The notes beneath the pieces are model-generated. The model was not told where the DNA came from. It did not search any database and worked only from the letters and a program-made list of their open reading frames with translations. This document shows positions 56,668 to 64,000 of a stretch of DNA of 64,000 nt, in pieces (the first letter of the stretch is position 1; each line of letters opens with the position of its first letter). This stretch comes from Isoetes taiwanensis. Taxonomy: Eukaryota; Streptophyta; Lycopodiopsida; Isoetales; Isoetaceae. Made by a program: the position numbers and the translations under genes. The stretch is taken from positions 1 through 64,000 of the forward strand of contig JAJEKV010000548.1 of NCBI GenBank assembly GCA_021234155.1, written 5' to 3'.

Positions 56668-58645
56668 TTAAGGCTTCAAGGCAATAGCCAGACCCAATTT
56701 GGCACTATTCTCCAGTGCCCTTGCATCAACTTCTCCAGAAATAGTGATCAAAGATTTTGGCCTAAACTCATGCTGAATAGATGCGCCAATTTTCCCAGCA
56801 CTACTTAGACGTCCTTTTGCAACAGTTAACAGGTCCAATGCATAGGATCCACCAACAGTGAAGGTGTTCTCATTCTTGGATATGCTATGAACCATTTCTG
56901 CACCAACGGTTGATGACGCTAACGGGTTCACAGAATGAATATAAGATGCCTTTATTGTGTCACACTTGTCAGCGCTGCAATTCCAACCAATGAGATAAGA
57001 AAGCAGGTAATGCAATAACTAAATGCTGATGCTTAAAATGTTAAAATATGCTGAGGATAGAACATGTACAGTGTGACGGCAGCAGTAAAATCTGGCTTGT
57101 TGATTCCAAGAACTGCATTGTACTTCTTCAAGTTCCCTGATGATGTGTCCACAGATACTTCAGCACCCACAAAAAGCCCTGCATGGCCAAGTAGTGCTGT
57201 AAAATCAACGGCGGGTGCTGCTGTAAGACCAACACTGCTCGTGATACCAACATACTCATTAACATAATGGAAGTCAAGCTGCCAAATCAATACAAGGTCA
57301 GTGTGTCATTTTAACAAAGCAGTGTCCGAGGGCAGCATAAGTCCTACCTTTCCCGATGCTTGATCAGGAATTGTGCCAGTTATGATTGATTTAAAGCCAG
57401 GTGCAATGTCGTTGATGGTAATAGTTGTGAAAACCTGTAATAGAAAAGGTGCCCTATTAATGTGTACAAGTAACTTAGGCATGGGGGAAAAAATTCCTAA
57501 AATTATACTAGCATAGAGAACAAGTCATTTGGCCATTACACAAAGACATCATGGATGGAACAATAACCTGAGTAGGAACACAAATATAAGGACCAAGAGT
57601 AATAAAAACAAATAACTGCAATTATTTAAGCTTCAGTCTAAATTTTGTATTCAGTCCAAAATGAGGGCAAAAAATCTCGAAAGTCCATTTAGGGTTCACC
57701 TCCGTAAATAGCATATACGATATATTTGCAATTCAATGCTAATAATAAAGGCTGCCATTTCTATAATATAAATAAAATAGCTAATATTCCAATCCTAAGA
57801 AGCTTTGCCAAACAAAAAAACCAAATTAATCGAGGCATTTGAACATGAACGTACATTGGCATTTGCATCAACTTTAAAGTCCGCAGTAATATTGTTGTGC
57901 TTCAATTGCGTCACTGCTTCTCCAGACCATAAGCTTCCTTTTTTAGTTCCAGAGTTGGTAAATGTCTGAACAGATGAGGCCTAGTTAGATATAAATAAGA
58001 CTACTACAGAAAGTGATTTAAAACAAACAAAGTTGTTGCTAATATTTACCAATCCTGATGAGGTGGTGGTTGTCACAGTGAACTTATGGTCAAAGTTGTA
58101 GTCTTTGGTTAGAAGATCTGCACACATGCAATTCCGACCCATTCAGCATCCAGTTTCAAACTCCATGGTTACTAGTAGCAATACAACTCAAAAATTTTGA
58201 TGAATTACAGAAACGGAGGATGATTATATGGCGAGACGAAGGATCCACCATACCCTAAATTATCAGCTGTTATATTTGCAAAATAGTAAAATGAGATGCC
58301 TTCCAAGTTATAATGGGCAGAAGGCATTTCATTGCCTTTGAAACATCTACGTCCAGAGGTCAGTCATTCTTTTGGTGCCTTGACAATATAAATATAAAAT
58401 CTATGGAGAGTAGAGAACTCATAGAAAAACTCTATAATAAACCTTAGGCCTTGGAGCTTTGGCATGGTAAAGGTAACGATGTATACAACTGTTAGCTAAT
58501 AAGTCGAATCCTTCAGTCAGGCAATGTAAACAGTGAACAGCCTATCGAATAGGAATAATCCAAATGATCCATTGCCATTTACAAAGTAAGACCAACCTCT
58601 TATCTTCTTGCCAACATCAGAGTAAACACCAGGTCCCTTGGCCAT
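56668..58645 (-). CDS. VDAC: Voltage-dependent anion channel (mitochondrial porin)
   Basis: Six exons on the minus strand join in phase to 276 residues: 58645-58597, 58117-58050, 57965-57855, 57434-57348, 57278-57070 and 56974-56668. All have GT donors and AG acceptors. The protein starts MAKGPGVYSDVGKKIRDLL, the N-terminal helix of plant VDACs, continues through beta strands such as KFTVTTTTSSG and KLDFHYVNEYVGITSSVGL, and ends ISGEVDARALENSAK then LALKP-like AIALKP. Length and ends match the family (about 276). VDAC forms the 19-stranded barrel of the mitochondrial outer membrane and passes metabolites and nucleotides. There is no frameshift or premature stop, so it should be functional. 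A leader intron lies upstream. The gene's closest neighbours are repeats. Confidence 0.95.
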
Positions 58646-58953
58646 AGCTGCGGGTTTACCAAGGACCCTTGATTATTAAAACGTTCCACCGCTACCCTGC
58701 AATACATTAGATGGGTCAACATGTGAAGAAATGTTCACATTGGGGTTACGTTCTCTGATAATACATGCCATCCAACTGGTCCTCGCAGAAACGCTGAACA
58801 CTTCAGAAATTTTTGAGAAGCATTATATCTATGTGATTTAATGGCTATGGACCACAGAAAACATGGAAAGACTGATGGGACTTCCCAAAAACTAAAAATA
58901 ACAGCACATAAGAAATTGGGTATCTAAACAAAAAGGCAGCAGGGATTACTTAC

Positions 58954-59150
58954 TACGGCAATTACAACGAAGAAGAGGGCGGAATGGGAAATGTACCTGC
59001 GGGCTATGGCCGCACCGCACCACAAAAGATTCCGGCTGGGCGATGGACGCGGCGTGTGACCCTGCGCAGATATTAAGAATACCAAGTGGGTCTCTGGCGT
59101 CCAGGGCGGCTAGGGTTTGTACCCTAAGCAGGCTCAAGGGTTTTAGCTAC
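58954..59150 (-). other. Putative 5' untranslated exon of the VDAC gene
   Basis: A strong donor, GTAAGTAATCCC, lies at 58953 reading leftward. A matching acceptor, TGTATTGCAG, lies just before GGTAGCGGTGGAAC at about 58690, about 45 bases upstream of the ATG. The leader exon is GC-rich relative to its surroundings (for example GCGGTGCGGCCATAGCCCGC). Its 5' end is a guess. Confidence 0.55.
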
Positions 59151-59159
59151 CAAAACCCC

Positions 59160-59725
59160 ATCCATTCAAAATAGTTGTTGTTCACTTTAGTAAATTCATA
59201 AGGGTTCAATCTCTCGTTTTTCATAAGCCGAATCCTATCTCATTTACCTTGCCTTGAGATCAGGTGGACCTTGCTTTAAGACATGCCCCGTTCTCATAAG
59301 TCTGACCATATCTTCTTCTTCTTTTTTAATTGAAAGGTTTTCTATATATATTTATATGGTAATTTTTACAAAAGAACTTTTTTCAAGAGGTGTAACCCTT
59401 AAATATTCCGATCACATGGCGCTGATAAACGAAGTTTTTCTTTTATGGTGTCATAGCCTCTAAAAAGCATATTATAACCAAAGACATAATAAAAGATTAG
59501 GTATTTTTGGTGTTTCTAGATTGGGGTGTCTGAAAATTATTTGGGGCCATTGGATGCTGGCATATGCCACAGCATATGCCATGGGGCGAATTTGCAGCCC
59601 TCAAACGCAAGTCAAGATGGGGTCAAAACCCCCATCTTTGACTTACCCCTAACATTTCATTAAACCATTGAATAAATAGGATACTTGACAATTAGCGACC
59701 AAACAAAATAAGGAATGAAAATAGA
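59160..59725. other. Gene-less stretch
   Basis: Upstream of the VDAC leader exon. It has short AT runs. GGCATATGCCACAGCATATGCC at 59560 is a local imperfect repeat. No gene. Confidence 0.35.
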
Positions 59726-59729
59726 GAAT

Positions 59730-59775
59730 GATGAGCCTGGGGAGTCGAACCCCAGTACAAGATCCCACGCTCATC
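59730..59775 (-). other. tRNA-like T-arm plus acceptor stem
   Basis: On the minus strand the order is GATGAGC, 13 bases, CTGGGGTTCGACTCCCCAG, then GCTCATC. The first and last seven bases pair as an acceptor stem. The 19-base middle is a perfect T-arm with a GGTTCGA B-box. The D-arm and anticodon arm are missing, so it is not a tRNA gene; it is perhaps a remnant of a tRNA-derived repeat. Confidence 0.6.
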
Positions 59776-59924
59776 CAGGCATACTAGGCATCCCAAAGGA
59801 GGGATCCCTAGTATATCCAGGGGTCGAAGCCCACTAAGAAATAAAAGAAGTTAGTATCGGCATAATTATTCCAAACAAAAACCATTCCCAAACTTCGGAT
59901 TATCAGTGACCTCATGCAAAAGAC

Positions 59925-60720
59925 TCAACACGTGTCAAAATGATACACATCAATGAAGGCCAAGTTTGCAACAAATTGAACAACACATTTAGAAGATAAA
60001 CAAATTACGTCATTTATAAAACCATAACCGCCTGGCCGGGCCACACAAAAGCGAAACAACAAGATGTAAGCGGATCGGTTCATATAGCGCCACTCGTGCA
60101 TGCCTAATAAGTTCATCCAGTTGGCGAATTTCTTGCACGAGCAAGACCCTAGCAAGGCTCATATGAGGCGCAAGACATGTAACTTCGAGGCAGGCACCCC
60201 CAATTGATCCCTCCTCCACGGAGAAATAGCATTACGGATTGAGGCATAAAACCCTCTAAAGCTGCCGCTTTGAGCAAAGCGCAAGGATGCCGCAATCCTA
60301 TGCGCCTCCGGTTCCAACACGGATAATGCTATTAACAAACTCTTGAGCACAAAAAGCGCCTCGGGCTCGGTAGAGAACACAACAGATCCGGATGTGATGC
60401 TTCAACGGCGGAAGAAATATAGAGTCGGGCAAAGATCTGACGGTTTGCTCCCGCCCGACAACGAAGCTCTCCATCGGTTTCCATTACTACATGCAACTAA
60501 AAAGCAAAGCGAACCCATGAAAAAACAAAAGCATGCGGTCCAAAGCCAACCAACATGATCACCCAATGACCATGGTGCAATCACCCTTGTATTGGGGATG
60601 AAATCCACACTAGGCTCCAAAACAACAACATCATCAACATCATGACTATAAGACTCATCACAAATATCCTCAAAATTAATGTCTTGTTCATCCCACGGGG
60701 ATGGCATCATCCCATCTTGC
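59925..60720 (-). other. Unrecognised coding-like remnants beside the HUH relic
   Basis: Minus-strand frames at 60722-60402 (an acidic segment, EDICDESYSHDVDDVVVLEP), 60380-60159 (ALFVLKSLLIALSVLEPEAH) and 60219-59925 (LARVLLVQEIRQLDELIRHA) look coding in composition. They might be further parts of the protein encoded at 60961-61440 or a second gene of the same element. I could not assign a domain. Confidence 0.25.
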
Positions 60721-60960
60721 ATCCTCCAGTCCCATTAAAACAGTGCGAACCCGGATGACCCAAACAAAATAGTTCTCATGTCCGAGGGCATGCGAGAAGG
60801 ATTTAGCGGCACCCTCCATGCGGCCGGGACCACGGTGCTCATTAATGTGAAAGCGATATTGGAAGGGATAATCAATAGCGGATAGTGTAAACTTTACGAG
60901 CGAATCATTACGGCCAATGTAAACAAGAGGCTAGCGAAAAACTACGGTTTGCCATGATAG

Positions 60961-61475
60961 TTAACATAATGGGAAGTACGATTCAAGCAAATTCTTATTA
61001 TCAAGAACAACTAAGTTTTTGGTATCACCAGCTCCCCATCTTAAATACAAATCCTTACCCTTCTCGATGGCAGCCTCACTAACATTATGAAGGTGGCAGA
61101 CATAGTGAACCTTTCCCACATCTTTCATACAATAACCAATCATACCTTCAAAACAATGAAGGCGAGTATTCTTCAAGGCTTTATGGACCAAGATCACACC
61201 AGGAGGCTTACAAGCCCAATTAAATTCCTTCTTTATGGCATCATTCATGGCCCTAGGGGTTTTAAACCGGGCTCTAAAGATAGCCTGACAATGCAAATGG
61301 TCTACAGTAGCACCCCTTTCCATGGCCACAGCTCCAGCAACACACCTCCTATTGCAAAATCCCACAAGGCCATCATAAAACTCCTGGGGACATCCCGCCT
61401 GCAGACAAACCTAGGGTAAACAAGCATCTATAAGGTTCCAATCTCGATCAGCAAAGAAATCCCGGCCTCTCTCTT
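60961..61475 (-). pseudogene. HUH (rolling-circle) endonuclease relic, replitron-like
   Basis: A 134-codon minus frame (61365-60961), extendable upstream through one stop to about 61475 (QERGRDFFADRDW), carries the landmarks of a Rep-type nuclease. MERGATVDHLHCQAIF contains the metal-binding His-x-His (61299-61291). IGYCMKDVGKVHY contains the catalytic Tyr (codon at 61134-61132) followed by Lys three residues on. HUH nucleases nick one DNA strand and link to it through the Tyr. The arrangement of a short domain, HLHxQ and GYxxKD resembles proteins of eukaryotic replitron transposons rather than Helitrons, since no helicase is present. An in-frame stop lies near 61420. No element ends were found. 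Confidence 0.6.
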
Positions 61476-61479
61476 GAAT

Positions 61480-64000
61480 TGGAAGAACTCACATTCAACA
61501 CATGGCTCACAGAAGCAGGGCCAAAGGAACAACCACTCTGAGCCTTTCTGGCTGCTCTCTTCATAGACATGGCAGATATAAATACAATGGCACAGAAAAA
61601 AATCTTACCTCTGTCTTCTTCAATCGCACCTCCGGCTCCCCGCCAACACCCTTTGACCCCAGCTTATCCACGAAACAAATAAGGAAACAAAACACAAAAG
61701 TGACACATCACGAGCTACGCCAAAGGAGAAACCACCGGTTCGGCCAACCCGACCATCCAGGAACTCCAATATGCCGCTTAAGATTCTAGGGTTAGGAATC
61801 CAGTTACCAATCATCAATATACGGTTTCACATACGAATACCCCATAAAACCTTCACAAACCTTAGGTTATAAATATACCAATTCCAATTTCGGACACATT
61901 ATGATAGGACTTGGAGATTGAAGTTTCTTGATGTTTCTTACTTTTCCTTTGACTACTTGATGGAAGGTGCAGTAGATGCACATGCATGATTTTGCTTTCG
62001 CCATATTGAATATGCCCTTGGAATCTTTGGCTTGACATAATGTGTCTCTTCTCACATCAAAATTCTGATCACAGCAACATCTGCATCCACATTGATCCTG
62101 GTGTTCTAGAGCATTAGCTGCTTCAAATATCTTCATCCACTGAGAATTTGTCTTCAGATCTATTCGATTCCATTTGAGTTTACGCACTAGCATGAAGAGG
62201 ACATCTGTAAAAAGTCAAAAATCATCTGTTAGTCTCATATATCCAGTTAACATCATATTGAAGTTTTATCCAGTTAACATCATATTGAACTTGTTTGATT
62301 TGATAATTCCTTCAGGGAATTTGGTTTTCTAGGCATATGGAAAACTTTTAAGATTTTCTTCATGGGTTGGTTTGCCTAAGGTTTCAGGTTTTTTTTGTGG
62401 TTGAAAACATTTTCTGATGATCCAAAATTTGAGAAATAAAGAAATAGGGTTTCGTATGATTCTGAATGGGTGTGATTTTGGAGAGCCTTTTTTTTTTTTT
62501 TATGGGCAGAGTTTCTTGCCTGCATGTTCTCACTTTTTTTGGATGCAAGAGCTTCAGGAGTCGTTCTATCATTGCTCCCAGTTTCAGAAGCCTATACTTG
62601 AATGTATTCATATCTTTAAATCAAGCTAGTATTCTCAGTAATCCATTCATCGTTGCATGCCCTGAATCACCATCTAGTAAGCACCAAAAAAGTGCCATCA
62701 CTATTGCTTTTCCTCTTCTAATTACCGTTTCATGCCTTGCATACAAGAAGTTTACAGCAATATGTTTTATGTCTCTCACAATAGATTCTATTTATGATAT
62801 GTTTGTCCTTCATTCACATCTTAGCAACTGTTGCAGAGCTACTCTATTCTATCGAGTGTGTTTGTTTCATGGTGTGGTTCATAGATGGATTTTTTTATGT
62901 TAACTTCCATAACAAACTGGATTGTCTTTGCAGTTGAAGGTAACAGTCTAGCTTCTATTCGGATTGTCCATGTGACATATTTTCTATTCACTCGCTCTGT
63001 ACATCTCAGATCTATCAAATATATGTTGAAATGGCCTCATTGTCTGTGCAGTATTCATTCTTTGATATCTAGTCATTTCTTTCTTATTTTCATGAGTAGC
63101 TTCTATTAAGAGAAATGAAAAGGTGCCAGCCCCTTGACCTGTAGACTCTGATCTTGTCTCAACAGCGCTAGAGTGCTAGCAAAAATTCCCTTTTCATTCC
63201 ACATTACAATGTATCCATAAATAACGTGCTTTGCATGTATCACAAATGTATACGTTCTTCTCTTTTGTTTTTCAAATACATTAATTTTCTTTGATCCCTC
63301 CATAACATAAACAATAAACAAATATGTAGCACAATAACAGGGGGTTACTTTTGTAGTTTTATACGATTTTTGGCATGGTTTTCCTATGATTCTGGTGTCG
63401 TATTTGTTGGGCCATATTAAATAGTATTTCTAGAGTGCATCATTTTTGGAGTATTGATTTGGATTAGGTTAAACAATCTAACGGCCATGGGCATCAATAT
63501 GTAGGCATCATCCGATTAAAGAATAAGCATGAATCGAGCATATGATTATTAGGGTTAGCTAGCTCTAGCTTCTGCAATGGCAGTTTCCAGGAAGGTGTCA
63601 CTGTCGCTAGTAGCATAGCAGGCTACAAAATGGTTGCAGAGCAGGGTTGAAAGGTGTCGCAAATTAGCCATGGCTTTCTTTCTTATGCAAAGCTTCTTCT
63701 TTCCAAGAAAAGGAGTTGCCTATGGTGGCTCCGGACACCTTATGGCGTGTACTCTTCAAAACATGATGATTCCAACAGCTATAATCATTGGATAGTACCG
63801 GATAACCTGATGCTGACTCTAGAAGCCTTCTAAAGCGTAGGTTGATTCAATTTACCTTGTAATAACAACAAAAATTCATCCAGGATTGAAGCACGGATCA
63901 TTCTGGTTCCATTTGTTCTCAAGGCAAATCAAATGCCCATGTATTGCACTGATTACATGATTAGTATTAACTCCTATTTTATTACATTAAACTATGTTTT
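61480..64000. other. Gene-less stretch at the window end
   Basis: A minus frame at 62193-61867 (108 codons) has a Cys-rich patch (CGCRCCCD) but no recognised domain. ATCCAGTTAACATCATATTG occurs twice in tandem (62241-62292). The plus frame 62466-62903 begins in a T run and looks fortuitous. The sequence runs off the window without an identifiable gene. Confidence 0.3.

Noticed and set aside
59700-59830. A possible minus-strand tRNA gene
   Set aside because: The T-arm and acceptor stem are present but only 13 bases lie where about 45 should, so no cloverleaf is possible. It is reported as a tRNA-like structure instead.
62466-62903. A 145-codon plus frame near the window end
   Set aside because: It starts next to a T run, is rich in Ser/Phe/Leu and overlaps other frames. 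There is no recognisable motif.

Overview
The window looks like nuclear DNA of a land plant, most likely a non-flowering vascular plant such as a fern or a conifer relative. The evidence is a spliced plant-type mitochondrial porin (VDAC) gene, a CRINKLY4-related receptor kinase, a pentatricopeptide-repeat (PPR) fragment, an F-box fragment, and a low gene density with many decayed transposons. There is no operon structure. The exact lineage is an inference and I cannot name a species.

Only two loci look like intact protein genes. One is an intronless 750-residue CRINKLY4/CCR-type receptor kinase at 21860-24112 (minus). The other is a six-coding-exon VDAC at 56668-58645 (minus), for which every exon joins in phase to give 276 residues. 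The rest is repeats, mobile-element debris and pseudogenes.

Layout. 1-11 kb: decayed intergenic DNA, a tandem repeat at 3.4-3.8 kb, a decayed DDE-type transposase relic at 5.7-6.7 kb, and a GC-richer diverged repeat near 9 kb. 11.2-13.5 kb: a short non-autonomous LTR element. 15 kb: two fold-backs. 18.2-18.9 kb: a second copy of the DDE relic. 20.5-24.5 kb: the receptor kinase plus a truncated tandem paralogue. Both are duplicated in inverted orientation at 42.0-47.3 kb, where the copies are broken and carry inserted hairpin-rich elements. 24.6-27.1 kb: a terminal-inverted-repeat element with palindromic arrays and a captured PPR fragment. 29-30 kb: a J-domain relic with a damaged HPD motif and a small unrecognised ORF. 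32 kb and 37 kb: LINE 3'-end fragments. 35.6-36.4 kb: an F-box relic. 38.1-40.2 kb: a Mutator-like element with a perfect 9-bp target duplication.

48.1-53.0 kb holds the most unusual coding relic: a promoter-like region followed by a frameshifted but still legible gene with recognisable introns. It has a ParB-like DxQHS motif, then Lys-rich helical segments, then a region resembling a beta-class DNA methyltransferase. All three introns I can place carry a related GC-rich palindrome. 60.9-61.4 kb (minus) encodes a relic of an HUH (rolling-circle) endonuclease resembling the proteins of eukaryotic replitron-type transposons.

The genes do not form a pathway. The common theme is repeated invasion, segmental duplication and decay around two conserved genes.
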